This document shows positions 51,665 to 60,844 of a stretch of DNA of 64,000 bases, piece by piece (positions within the stretch are counted from its first letter, which is position 1; every line of letters starts with the position of its first letter). The translations under genes and the position numbers were made by a program. Below the pieces are notes generated by a model. That model searched no databases and was not told the DNA's origin. It was given only the letters and a program-made list of their open reading frames with translations. Source of the stretch: Mesorhizobium_G sp049840935. Lineage in GTDB: Bacteria; Pseudomonadota; Alphaproteobacteria; Rhizobiales; Rhizobiaceae. The stretch lies in contig JASGJA010000025.1 in NCBI GenBank assembly GCA_049840935.1, positions 124,001-188,000 of the forward strand. The letters are read 5' to 3'.

Positions 51665-52693
51665 ATGGCGCGGGACGACGATCACAACCCCGCCCGGCCG
51701 GAGGGCGCCAGCGAGCGCGCCCGTCTCGACCCCTTCGTGGTCGCTACCGGCGACGCGCCGCCGCGCGACCAGCTCGACCTGATGGAGCGGCCCTTCTTCT
51801 CGCTGGCGAAATCCCCGCGCACCAGGCCTATTCTCTACAAAGCCGCCGATGTGGAGGTGCAGGTGCTCGGTATGCCCGAGCACGGCATGGCGACCATTTG
51901 GGACGCCGATGTGCTGATCTGGGCCGCCAGCCAGATCGTCGCGGCCGAGAACAGCGGCTTTCCCACGTCGCGCTTCTTCCGTTTCATGCCCTACCAGCTT
52001 CTTCGCGCCATCGGGCGGGCCACCGGCAACCGGGACTATCTGTTGCTCAAGGCCGCGCTCGCGCGCCTGCAATCGACCGTCATCGCCACCTCTATCCGCA
52101 ACGGGCCGCATTGGCGGCGCCGGCAATTCTCCTGGATTAATGAATGGGAAGAATTGACCACGCGCGCCGGGCGCGTCGAGGGTATGGAGTTCGTCCTGCC
52201 CGAGTGGTTCTACAACAGCGTCATCGACCGCTCGCTGGTCCTGGCCATCGACCCGGCCTATTTCGGGTTGAAAGGCGGCATCGAACGCTGGTTGTATCGC
52301 GTCGCCCGCAAACATGCCGGGCACCAGCCCGAGGGCTGGGCGTTCGAGGTTTCCCATCTTCACCGGAAATCCGGCAGCCTTGCCCGGCCGTCCGACTTCG
52401 CGCTCGACCTGCGCCGGATCGCGGCCCGCCAGTCGCTGCCCGGTTATTGCCTTCAGAGCGAATGGGAGGACGGGCGCGAGCTACTGCGTTTTCTCCCAGA
52501 AAATCCATCCACAGTGCCTGTGGATAACCATGTGGAACCTATCGGGACATCAGGCGCACGCAGTATCGGGACATCAGGCGCAAATCGCGCCGCGCACTCT
52601 ATAGAAGAATCTAACTTAAAATCTAACTCTTCTTCTTTGACGCGCGCGCACGCGATGCGTGGTGCCGGTGCCGTGCCGCGAGGTGCGCCATGA
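51665..52693 (+). CDS. Replication initiator protein A (RepA-like)
   Basis: The 342-residue product has the replication initiator A pattern: DQLDLMERPFFSLAKSPRTRPI, VLIWAASQIVAAENSG, LKGGIERWLYRVARKHAG and FEVSHLHRKSGSL. It should start replication of the excised circle. The last 60 codons cover a DnaA-like box (52519-52527) and two 19-base direct repeats (52540, 52564), which may be its own origin. The stop overlaps the cytosine methyltransferase start. Confidence 0.85.
   Translation: MARDDDHNPARPEGASERARLDPFVVATGDAPPRDQLDLMERPFFSLAKSPRTRPILYKAADVEVQVLGMPEHGMATIWDADVLIWAASQIVAAENSGFPTSRFFRFMPYQLLRAIGRATGNRDYLLLKAALARLQSTVIATSIRNGPHWRRRQFSWINEWEELTTRAGRVEGMEFVLPEWFYNSVIDRSLVLAIDPAYFGLKGGIERWLYRVARKHAGHQPEGWAFEVSHLHRKSGSLARPSDFALDLRRIAARQSLPGYCLQSEWEDGRELLRFLPENPSTVPVDNHVEPIGTSGARSIGTSGANRAAHSIEESNLKSNSSSLTRAHAMRGAGAVPRGAP
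52505..52582. repeat. DnaA box and direct repeats in the 3' end of repA
   Basis: TGTGGATAA (52519-52527) is a perfect reverse DnaA box, and CCATCCACA (52505-52513) is a near copy. Two identical 19-base repeats, TATCGGGACATCAGGCGCA, start at 52540 and 52564 with a period of 24. Being in coding DNA they read as GTSGA repeats, but together with the boxes they look like a small origin. Confidence 0.5.
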
Positions 52694-54102
52694 TGCGCGC
52701 CCTCGACCTGTTCAGCGCCGCCGCGGGCGGCTGGTCGCTCGGCCTGCACCGCGCGGGCTTCGTCACCATCGCCGCCTGCGAGATCATCGAATGGCGGCGC
52801 ATCCTCTACGCAGAGAACAATCCCCATGTCAAACTCTACGAGGACGTGCGCGGACTCACGGCAGCTCGCCTTGTTTCCGACCTTGGAATCCTGCCCGACA
52901 TCATCGTCGGCAGCCCGCCGTGCCAGGACATCTCCAGCGCCAACACCAAGGGCAAAGGCATCGAGGGCGAGCGGTCGGGCCTCTATCTCGAAGCCGTCCG
53001 CCTGGTCGGAGATTGCCGCCCTCGCTGGTTCGCTTTTGAAAACAGCCCTAATCTCCGAACTCGCGGCGCTGACCGGCTGCTCGATGAACTGGAAACGCTC
53101 GGCTACGCCGTCGAACCGTGCGTGGTGGGTGCTGACAATGTCGGCGCCAACCATGTCCGCAAGCGGTCCTGGCTCATCGGCTACGACCCCGAACAGCTTG
53201 CCGACACCCGTATCGCAATCCCAGCAGGGTGGCATCCGTCTGGAGGGCGGTTCTGGCGCGCGCAGGGCGATGAAGGAATCGGGCCTCTACGATCTGTTCC
53301 GCAATCGCCCGCTGCCGACGCCGAGGAAATCGGATGCGGATCGCGGCGGCCGGGGCGACGTGTTGAGCCAGTTGCAGGGCTATGCGAGCCGCCATGCGGG
53401 CATGATGGGAACGCCGACCGCGAACGCGGCTCCGCGGGGGAGCGTCCTGCGCAAGCTCAAGGGCCGGATGACATCGGACCAGGACGGTTTCGACCGGGCG
53501 CCGACGATGAGCGAGGTGCTGCATTTCGACAGCCTGGAACCGCTCTATGGCATGATGCCGACGCCGGTGAAGCCGAACGGCGGGCGCAGGTTGAGCGCAC
53601 AGGAGATCGAGACAGGCAAGCGGGCGAACGGCGCGAAGGCGCAGATCGGCACGCCGAACCTGCTGCGCCACGCGGCGGAAATCCTGCCGACGCCGACGAA
53701 GCGCGACAGCCGGATGGACGGCTGGAGTCCGGCATACGACCGGAGGAAGTCGCCGACGATGGATGCGGTGATGGATGGCGCGATGACGGATCGCGCGCCG
53801 GACAAATGGGCTGGGGCGCGGGCGCTGGCGGCGATGCTGCGGAGCCATGGGCTGACTGGAACGGCGGCCTTGCCCGTCACCTATGGCTGGATGATGGGCT
53901 TTCCGCCTGGGTGGCTGGCACGCGCATTGCGCTCGGCAGTCGCAAAGGGACTGCTGCTGCCAGCCTGATCGTCGAGGCGTTCGGCGACGCCGTTCTTCCG
54001 CAAATCCCCGAAGCCATCGGCCGCGCCATCCTGCGCACCGAAGCCGCGCTCGACGCGGTGCTTGCCCGCGATCCTCATCATATCCCCGGAGACGAACCAT
54101 GA
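52690..54102 (+). pseudogene. DNA cytosine-C5 methyltransferase, doubly frame-disrupted
   Basis: In the first frame (ATG 52690) the protein has motif I LFSAAAGGWSLGL, the catalytic PPCQ (Cys78), and ENS. Near 53187 a run of four C breaks the frame; with one C less the text continues as SWLIGYDPNSLPTPVSQ, and the middle part with repeated PTP elements (PLPTPRKSDAD, MMGTPTANAAP, MMPTPVKPNGG, ILPTPTKRDSR) lies in the other frame to TYGWMMGFPPGW. A second shift between about 53930 and 53968 returns to the first frame for motif X-like EAFGDAVLPQIPEAIGRAIL. The enzyme would methylate cytosine. It replaces the ParA usually seen here. Confidence 0.7.
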
Positions 54103-54617
54103 CCCGCCGCGCCCACCGCAGCGCGCACGGTCGTCCGCTGCCGGACGGCCCCGCGCCCTTCACAACCCTGGTCGAACTGACCTTCGAGAAACGCAAGATC
54201 GAGCATTGGATCAGGTTCGGCCGCAAGAGCTACGAACAGATCATCGACCGCCGCCGCAGCGTCGTCGGCTTCGCGCCGGAGAGCGTCTTCGCTTTCGTTC
54301 GTTGGGCCAGCGGCGAGCATGGCACGATCATTTCCCGGCTCGACATCGTGCGCGCCATCGGCCGGGGTGAGCCGTTCCAGACATTGCCCTTCGTTCGCCC
54401 CGGCGGCGAAATCCTGTTGCGGCTCGACGGCTGGCCGAAGGTGCAGCGTGCGCTTGCCGTCATCGATGCCGTGGAGGGCCTGGGCCTCGATCCGGCTGAC
54501 GTGTCGCCGGATTACTGGCGCCACGCCCACAACCACCTGACCGCCAATCTTGAACCGAGCGCCTACACCCCGGAGCGCCATGCGGCATGGATCGGGCGCC
54601 GAAGGATCGAGCCATGA
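54099..54617 (+). CDS. DUF2840 family protein
   Basis: The 172-residue product has TTLVELTFEKRKIEHWIRFGRKSYEQIIDRRRSVVGFAPES and the end FVRPGGEILLRLDGWPKVQRAL, the DUF2840 pattern regularly placed before the TraF-type peptidase in alphaproteobacterial transfer loci. The role is unknown. Its start overlaps the upstream stop (ATGA) and its stop overlaps the start of the next gene (ATGA). Confidence 0.82.
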   Translation: MTRRAHRSAHGRPLPDGPAPFTTLVELTFEKRKIEHWIRFGRKSYEQIIDRRRSVVGFAPESVFAFVRWASGEHGTIISRLDIVRAIGRGEPFQTLPFVRPGGEILLRLDGWPKVQRALAVIDAVEGLGLDPADVSPDYWRHAHNHLTANLEPSAYTPERHAAWIGRRRIEP

Positions 54618-55159
54618 CCCGCCACCGCACCCTCACGGTGACGGCGCTCGCTGTCATCGGCATCGCCGCCGCCAGCGCGGTCGATTGGCCTTTGAGGCTC
54701 ATCTGGAACGCCACGGCTAGCGCACCCATCGGCTTCTACACCGTCGAGCCGGCCGACGCGCTCGACGTGCCCGAGCTGGTCGCCGTCATGCCGCCCGAAC
54801 CGCTCGCCGCCTTCATGGCCGAGCGCGGCTATATCGCGCGCGGCGTCCCGCTCTTGAAGCGCGTCGTCGGCCTGCCAGGGCAGCGAGTATGCCGCACCGG
54901 CAGCACGGTCACGGTGGACGGGATCGAGATGGGCGAGGCGCTGGAGCGCGATAGCCTTGGCCGCGATCTGCCCATCTGGCAGGGCTGCCGCGTCATCGCT
55001 TCCGGCGAAATCTTCCTGCTGAATTGGGAGGTCCGCGACAGCCTGGACGGCCGTTACTTCGGACCCATCCCCGCAAGCTCCGTCATCGGCAGAGCCGTTC
55101 CGCTCTGGACCGATGAGGAAGGTGTCGGCCGCTACGAGTGGCGCGCGCCGACGCACTGA
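54614..55159 (+). CDS. S26 family signal peptidase (TraF-like)
   Basis: The 181-residue product has an N-terminal helix, the catalytic serine in SAPIGFYTVEP and the lysine in LLKRVVGLPGQRV, the layout of TraF-type S26 peptidases that mature conjugative pilins. The middle segment FLLNWEVRDSLDGRYFGPIPASSVIGRA is typical. The ATG at 54614 overlaps the DUF2840 stop. Confidence 0.88.
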   Translation: MTRHRTLTVTALAVIGIAAASAVDWPLRLIWNATASAPIGFYTVEPADALDVPELVAVMPPEPLAAFMAERGYIARGVPLLKRVVGLPGQRVCRTGSTVTVDGIEMGEALERDSLGRDLPIWQGCRVIASGEIFLLNWEVRDSLDGRYFGPIPASSVIGRAVPLWTDEEGVGRYEWRAPTH

Positions 55160-55185
55160 TTTTCCCAACCACAAGGAGACTGACC

Positions 55186-55518
55186 ATGCCTGCCAACATC
55201 TTTGAACCCACCGCCAACGGTTACGCCGGGCGCGTCCGGCTGTTCGGCATCGACGAGGCAATCGTTCTTGTCGCCATCGATCCGGGCGACGGTGAGAACA
55301 CACCGGCCTATCGTATCCAGCTCGACGACGAAGACGGCCCCGACATCGGCGGGGCGTGGAAACGTGTCGGCGAGAAGGCCGGCGACTACATCGCCCTGGA
55401 GATCGACAGCCCGCTTTTTCCCGCGCAGTTTCGCCCGGCGCTGTTCCAGGCCGACGACGAGGGGCGCACCTTCCGGCTCGCATGGAAGCGGCCACGGGCG
55501 CGCGAGGATCGGGGCTGA
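55186..55518 (+). CDS. DUF736 family protein
   Basis: The 110-residue product starts MPANIFEPTANGYAGRVRLF and ends LFQADDEGRTFRLAWKRPR, matching the DUF736 pattern found with conjugative or integrative elements. It is a small beta-rich protein of unknown role. It lies 26 bases after the TraF-like gene. Confidence 0.75.
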   Translation: MPANIFEPTANGYAGRVRLFGIDEAIVLVAIDPGDGENTPAYRIQLDDEDGPDIGGAWKRVGEKAGDYIALEIDSPLFPAQFRPALFQADDEGRTFRLAWKRPRAREDRG

Positions 55519-55521
55519 TCG

Positions 55522-56361
55522 GTGCGCGTTCCGGCCATCCCTTTGTTCGCGGGAAATCCGTCTCATCCCTTCGTCCCGCTCGTGCGCAGGACGGCCGGCG
55601 CCCGCAGCGAAGGTCAGGGGCGGCCCCCGGCCGGCGCTTGCGCCTTGCCCTTGACCGCAGCGAGGACGCTGGCAGGCTGGAGCCGTTGCGGAGACAGGGC
55701 GGCATGGCGTGTTGCCGTCCTGTTGCTCGCCGGGGCGCTTTCCGTCTGCGCCGGATCGGGCGTCGCGGTCGCGCAATCCGCGCCGGTCGAGCGCCCGGCA
55801 GCCGCCCATCCCCATGCGGCTCACATCGCCGAGGCGTCGCAGCGGTTCGGCATCCCGGAGCATTGGATTGTGGCGGTGCTGCGCGCCGAGAGCGCGGGCG
55901 ACGTGCGCGCGGTCTCAACGGCCGGGGCGATGGGATTGATGCAGGTGATGCCCGACACATGGGCGGGCCTGCGCGTCCGCTACGGCCTCGGCCGCGACCC
56001 CTACGACCCGCGCGACAACATCATGGCTGGCACGGCCTACCTGCGCGAAATGTGGGATCGCTACGGCAATGTCGGCGCGATGCTCGCGGCCTACAATGCC
56101 GGCCCCGGCCGCTATGACGAACATCGTGCGACGGGCCGCCCGCTGCCCGCCGAAACCCGCGCCTATGTCGCCGCGCTTGCGCCGGTCCTCGGCGGCGCGG
56201 CTCCATCGGATGCACCGTCCCCGCAACCGGCGCCGCCGCCCGACTGGCGCGACGCACCGCTGTTTGTCCAGCGCCCGGATGGCAGCCAATCGACGGTTGC
56301 GCCGTCATCCGATCCGCAATCGGGCGACCTGTTCGCCGCCGTTTCGGAGCGGGATCACTGA
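55522..56361 (+). CDS. Conjugal lytic transglycosylase (SLT)
   Basis: The 279-residue product has an N-terminal helix (AWRVAVLLLAGALSVCAGSGVAVA) and an SLT domain: QRFGIPEHWIVAVLRAESAGD with the catalytic Glu, GAMGLMQVMPDTW and GTAYLREMWDRYGNVGAMLAAYNAGPGRY. It should open peptidoglycan for a transfer apparatus. The start is a GTG at 55522 and the long upstream extension inside the frame is low-complexity. Its stop overlaps the next gene (TGATG). Confidence 0.88.
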   Translation: MRVPAIPLFAGNPSHPFVPLVRRTAGARSEGQGRPPAGACALPLTAARTLAGWSRCGDRAAWRVAVLLLAGALSVCAGSGVAVAQSAPVERPAAAHPHAAHIAEASQRFGIPEHWIVAVLRAESAGDVRAVSTAGAMGLMQVMPDTWAGLRVRYGLGRDPYDPRDNIMAGTAYLREMWDRYGNVGAMLAAYNAGPGRYDEHRATGRPLPAETRAYVAALAPVLGGAAPSDAPSPQPAPPPDWRDAPLFVQRPDGSQSTVAPSSDPQSGDLFAAVSERDH

Positions 56362-56936
56362 TGAAGATCGCCTATGCCGACCCGCCCTATATCGGCTGCG
56401 CTCACCTCTACCGGGACCATCCAGACTATGCCGGCGAAGTCGATCACGCGCGCCTGATCGAGCGGCTGGAGCGCGACTATGACGGCTGGATATTGCACGC
56501 CGCCGCGACGCCGCGCTCCATCGCAACGCTTGCCCCGCTGGTCGAACAGACGGGCGCGCGATGGATGGCCTGGGTGAAGGGATTTGCCGCGTTCAAGCGC
56601 AATATCCCTGTCGCCTTTGCGTGGGAGCCGGTCATCGTGAAGGCCGCGCGAAAGCCTGTCGTCAGCAAGCGGCTGGTGATGCGGGACTGGATTCAGGAGA
56701 GCATCACGCTTCGCCGCGGCCTCACTGGCGCGAAGCCCGAAGCGGTCTGCCATTGGGCTTTCGAGATGGTCGCCGCGCGTCCCGACGACACGCTCGACGA
56801 TCTGTTTCCCGGCACCGGGGCGGTGACAGAAGCGTGGCGCACATGGCGGCTGAAATTCGCATTGCCGGGCGAGCCGGCGGCGCGCGTTGCGCCTGGCGGG
56901 GCGCGGGAGCGGCCAGCGGAGGGGGCGGGATCATGA
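56361..56936 (+). CDS. Methyltransferase-like protein (DPPY type)
   Basis: The 191-residue product starts MKIAYADPPYIGCAHLYRDH, with a DPPY motif, and later has TLDDLFPGTGAVTEAW, a motif I-like element. This reduced layout resembles a small class of adenine methyltransferases on mobile elements, but the target is unknown and some motifs are weak. It overlaps the transglycosylase gene by one base. Confidence 0.6.
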   Translation: MKIAYADPPYIGCAHLYRDHPDYAGEVDHARLIERLERDYDGWILHAAATPRSIATLAPLVEQTGARWMAWVKGFAAFKRNIPVAFAWEPVIVKAARKPVVSKRLVMRDWIQESITLRRGLTGAKPEAVCHWAFEMVAARPDDTLDDLFPGTGAVTEAWRTWRLKFALPGEPAARVAPGGARERPAEGAGS

Positions 56937-57177
56937 GGGCCGGAGGGGCGGAAAGGACGGGTTTTTACGAGGGCAAGATAAAGGAACATGGCACCATGTC
57001 GGGCCAGTTCTCAAAATTATTGTTGTCTGCACACTGGTTAGGAGAGCCGCGAGCGGCACCCCGTATTCGGACCCCGCGTGCCGCGATCTTGCGCAAAGCC
57101 TTGGCTTTGCAAGGTTTTGTCCGGCACCATAGGCCCATATCGGCCTGTTTTCGGCAGTTTTGGCCGGAGCCGCGCCC
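56937..57177 (+). other. Upstream region of the relaxase with candidate oriT
   Basis: A perfect 8-base inverted repeat, GCAAAGCC (57093-57100) and GGCTTTGC (57103-57110) with a TT loop, is flanked by CTT and AAG, extending the stem with a bulge. An AT-rich tract (57010-57035) lies upstream. This is the place where oriT is expected, just before the relaxase gene. Confidence 0.45.
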
Positions 57178-59229
57178 ATGAGCGCCGACGACGAAAACCG
57201 CTTCCGTCCGAAGCCGGGCCGCATCCGATCCGACACGCCGAAGCCGGGCAGGACCAAAAGTTTTCTCACCCAGGCGAAGAAGCTCGCCAGGCAGCACAGC
57301 ATCGCCCATCCCAAATACTCGCCGCGTCTCGAAACCCGCACGGCAGCGAAAGGCGGCAAAGGCTCTCGTTCGGCCAAGGGGCCGGGCGTGCAGCGCGGGC
57401 GTGGCGCACACTTCGTTCGCGCTCGCACTTTGTCGGGCGGCTGGCGGCACAGCGCGCCCGGAATGCGTCGCGTCGTCGTCAAGACCCGCTATGTCAAGGA
57501 CGCCGGTAGGAACGGCAGATCGGCCGCGCATCTTCGCTACATCCAGCGCGACGGCACATCGCGCGACCGCGAGCGCGGCCAGCTTTATTCGGCGAGTGAG
57601 GATCGCGCCGATGGCGATGCCTTCGTCGAGCGCGGCAAGGAGGATCGCCACCAGTTCCGGTTCATCATCTCGCCGGAGGACGGCGCCGACCTACTGGACC
57701 TGACCGCGCACACGCGCGACCTCATGCAGCAGATCGAGGCCGACCTTGGCACCAAACTCGATTGGGTCGCGGTCAACCACTACAACACCGGCCATCCCCA
57801 TGTGCATGTCATCGTCCGGGGCAAGGACGAGTTGGGCGAGAACCTTGTCATCAAGGGCTACTATCTCGCCAACGGAATCCGCGAGCGCGCCAGCGAGTTG
57901 ACCACGCTCGAGCTGGGGCAAGTGACCGAGATCGAGCAGAGCCGCAAGCTGTCCGCCGAAATCGACCAGGACCGTTTCACCCGCATCGACCGCGCCATGA
58001 CGGAGGAAGCCGACGAGCGGTTCCTTGATCTTCGCCATGAACCTGCCGAACCTCGCCGCCAGTTCAATCGCACGCTGCGCCTGCGCCGCCTCGCCAAGCT
58101 GGAGAAGATGGGCCTCGCCACCCCGCATGCGCCAGGCGTATGGGAATTGAGCAAGGACATGGAGCCGACCTTGCGCGAGTTGGGAGAGCGCGGCGACATC
58201 ATCCGCAACATGCACAAGGCGCTAAAGGCCGATGGTCTGGAGCGCGATCCGATGACCTTCCACATCCATGACGGGTCGCCGGCGGTGCCCATCGCCGGTC
58301 GCGTCGTGGACAAGTATCTGTCCGACGAGATGGGCGAGAACCTGACGGTCGTTGTGGACGGGATCGACGGGCGAACGCACCACATCGCCGGCGTCGCACC
58401 CGAGCGGCTGGAGGATGCCCGCATCGGCAGCATCATCGAGATTGGCCCGGCCGACACCGCGCAGCGGCCATCCGACCGAAGCATCGCCGCCATCGCCGAG
58501 GATGGCGTCTATCGGCCGAGCCGCCATCTGGAGCAGGCGAAGTTCGAGGGCCGCGTTCCGGGCGGCGAATACGACGAATATGTCGATGCCCATGTGCGCC
58601 GACTGGAGGCGCTGCGCCGGGCCGGGATCGTCGAGCGGATCGATGCCGATCAATGGCGCATCCCCGACGACTTCGAGAGTCGCGCCGCTGCCTACGATGC
58701 CGGGCGCAACCGGCAGGCCAGCGTTCGCGTCCTGTCGGCCTTCGACCTTGAAAAGCAGATCGGCGCGGAGGGGGCGACGTGGCTCGACAGGCGGTTGCTA
58801 TCCGCCGACGCATCGGATCTCGCGCCGACCGGCTTCGGCCAGCAGATCCGCGAGGCGATGGACCAGCGCCGCGAGCATCATGTCGAACAGCGCGATGCTA
58901 CGCGCAGCCGGGACGGTCGAATCTTCTACCGGCGCAATCTTCTTGCCACCTTGCGCGAGCGGGAGATTGCCCGCGCCGGTGCGGAGATGGCCGAGGGCAA
59001 GGGCTTGCCGTTCCGCGCCGCCAAGGACGGCGAGAACGTCAGCGGCAAGTTCACCGGCACCGTGCAGCTATCGAGCGGCAAGTTCGCCGTGGTCGAGCAA
59101 TCCCATGAATTTACCTTAGTCCCGTGGCGGCCGGTCATCGACCGCCAGCTCGGCCGCGAGGTTATGGGCGTCGTGCAGGGCGGATCGGTGTCGTGGCAGT
59201 TGGGGAGGCAGAGGGGGCCGGCCATTTAG
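57178..59229 (+). CDS. Relaxase (VirD2-like, DUF3363)
   Basis: The 683-residue product has the HUH histidines in GHPHVHVIVRG (His206, 208, 210) and upstream HQFRFIISPEDGADLLDL, followed by the long DUF3363 part. It should nick at oriT and lead one strand into the recipient. ATG at 57178 is preferred. It is the last recognisable transfer gene: no TraG or Trb gene follows, the next gene is an AraC regulator. Confidence 0.88.
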   Translation: MSADDENRFRPKPGRIRSDTPKPGRTKSFLTQAKKLARQHSIAHPKYSPRLETRTAAKGGKGSRSAKGPGVQRGRGAHFVRARTLSGGWRHSAPGMRRVVVKTRYVKDAGRNGRSAAHLRYIQRDGTSRDRERGQLYSASEDRADGDAFVERGKEDRHQFRFIISPEDGADLLDLTAHTRDLMQQIEADLGTKLDWVAVNHYNTGHPHVHVIVRGKDELGENLVIKGYYLANGIRERASELTTLELGQVTEIEQSRKLSAEIDQDRFTRIDRAMTEEADERFLDLRHEPAEPRRQFNRTLRLRRLAKLEKMGLATPHAPGVWELSKDMEPTLRELGERGDIIRNMHKALKADGLERDPMTFHIHDGSPAVPIAGRVVDKYLSDEMGENLTVVVDGIDGRTHHIAGVAPERLEDARIGSIIEIGPADTAQRPSDRSIAAIAEDGVYRPSRHLEQAKFEGRVPGGEYDEYVDAHVRRLEALRRAGIVERIDADQWRIPDDFESRAAAYDAGRNRQASVRVLSAFDLEKQIGAEGATWLDRRLLSADASDLAPTGFGQQIREAMDQRREHHVEQRDATRSRDGRIFYRRNLLATLREREIARAGAEMAEGKGLPFRAAKDGENVSGKFTGTVQLSSGKFAVVEQSHEFTLVPWRPVIDRQLGREVMGVVQGGSVSWQLGRQRGPAI

Positions 59230-59289
59230 GAGGAGCAGTCACGGAGTTTCGGATGGCTCATACTGCCGTTGCGATGTAGTATCGGCGCG

Positions 59290-60096
59290 ATGACAAAAGG
59301 ACGGTTCAAGATTGTTCGCTGCGGGATCAATGGCGTGGACGCGGTGTCGGCGGACACGTCGCATGCGTTTGGCCGCCACACCCACGATCAATTCGGCATC
59401 GGTGTCATCCTGCGGGGCGCGCAGAAGTCCATAAGCGGGCGCGGCATCGTGGAGGCGGAAGCCGGTGATGTGATTACCGTCAACCCCGGCGAGGTGCATG
59501 ACGGCTCGCCGCTGGGCGGGAACGGCCGGTCGTGGCGGATGCTCTATTTCGACCCGGCTGCACTGGCTGCCCCGATCCTCGCCCTGACGGACGGCAGCAC
59601 CGACAGCGCCGAGCTTGCGCACCCGGCGATGCGCGATGCGCCCACAGCCAAGTATTTCCTGTCGCTTTTTCGGACGATGACCGATCCCCACGGCGGCCAT
59701 AGCGAGATCGAGGGTCGGGAAAATCTGCTCCTACTGCTGGCGCGGCTTATCGAGCGGCGGAACCGCGACCGGACCGAAGCCCCCAAGGCAATCGAACAGG
59801 CTCGCGCGCGCATCGACGATGATCCCGCTGCGCCACTGTCGCTTGGCGAGCTGGCAGCTATCGGCGGCGTCAGCCAGTTCCAGCTTCTGCGGGGCTTCTC
59901 GAAGATGACAGGCCTCACGCCACACGCCTACCTTGTCCAGCGCAGGCTCCAGAGAACCCGAAAGATGATTGCCGAAGGCGCGACCCTAGCCGATGCGGCG
60001 CAGGCATCCGGCTTCGCGGACCAAAGCCACATGACGCGGCTTTTCGTCCGCACCTACGGGGTGTCGCCCGGCGTCTATGCCGCCGCGATGAACTGA
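59290..60096 (+). CDS. AraC family transcriptional regulator
   Basis: The 268-residue product has a cupin-like N-terminal part (GRHTHDQFGIGVILRGAQKS, VNPGEVHDGSP) and two helix-turn-helix units at the end (LSLGELAAIGGVSQFQLLRGFSKMTGLTPHAYLV; ATLADAAQASGFADQSHMTRLF). It probably controls the next two genes. ATG at 59290 (MTKGRF) is chosen; ATG at 59269 is possible. Confidence 0.85.
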   Translation: MTKGRFKIVRCGINGVDAVSADTSHAFGRHTHDQFGIGVILRGAQKSISGRGIVEAEAGDVITVNPGEVHDGSPLGGNGRSWRMLYFDPAALAAPILALTDGSTDSAELAHPAMRDAPTAKYFLSLFRTMTDPHGGHSEIEGRENLLLLLARLIERRNRDRTEAPKAIEQARARIDDDPAAPLSLGELAAIGGVSQFQLLRGFSKMTGLTPHAYLVQRRLQRTRKMIAEGATLADAAQASGFADQSHMTRLFVRTYGVSPGVYAAAMN

Positions 60097-60166
60097 CCCG
60101 CAATTTCCTTCAAGACGGGGCGTGGCGACGCCCGGCATATGGTTCGAAAACAACCGAGCCAAGAGT

Positions 60167-60844
60167 ATGCCCATACAGTTTCGTTACGCCCCTGACATCC
60201 TATCCCGGTTCTCGCAGCTTCGCTCCCGCACACTCCTCGTCGATGGCGTCGACGCGACAGCCGATCCTTCTGCCGAGATCACGCGGCTGATGGCGATTGC
60301 CGATGATCGGCTCGCCTGCTCCAGTGAAGGCGAGTTCCCCGAGATACAGGCTTGGCGGCGCACTTTCACGGCGATGGGCCTCAAGCCGACGCAATACCGA
60401 TGCGCCTCCGAGGCCCTGCTAAGGCGCTATCGCAAGGAAGGATCGCTTCCCGCGCTTCATCCGCTGATCGACTTGTGCAATGCCGCCTCGCTCGCCTTTG
60501 CCATTCCGGTCGCGGTATTCGATACCAGCAAGATCACCGGCACGATGACCGTGCGGCTCGCGCACGGTGATGAAACCTACGAGACTTTCGCGGGCGAGAT
60601 CGAGCATCCCGAACCCGGTGAAGTGATCTTCGCCGACGAGAGCGGGCAGGCCCACGCCCGCCGCTGGACCAACCGTCAAAGCGGACGATCTGCCGTTCGC
60701 CCGGAAACCTTCCGAGCGCTGATCGTTACCGAAGCCCTGCACGAGACGGCAGGCGCCGACGTCGCCGCCCTCGCATCCGCACTTTCCGAGGGAATAGGCG
60801 CAATCTGGCCCACCGCTTCGGTGACAGGAGTGGAACCGCTATGA
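60167..60844 (+). CDS. B3/4 domain protein (PheT-like)
   Basis: The 225-residue product has the B3/B4 domain of phenylalanyl-tRNA synthetase beta chains (AWRRTFTAMGLKPTQYRCASEALLRR, HPLIDLCNAASLAFAIPVAVFD). Stand-alone relatives may edit mischarged tRNA or bind amino acids. ATG at 60167 is used. Its stop overlaps the LysE gene start, so they are coupled. Confidence 0.8.
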   Translation: MPIQFRYAPDILSRFSQLRSRTLLVDGVDATADPSAEITRLMAIADDRLACSSEGEFPEIQAWRRTFTAMGLKPTQYRCASEALLRRYRKEGSLPALHPLIDLCNAASLAFAIPVAVFDTSKITGTMTVRLAHGDETYETFAGEIEHPEPGEVIFADESGQAHARRWTNRQSGRSAVRPETFRALIVTEALHETAGADVAALASALSEGIGAIWPTASVTGVEPL

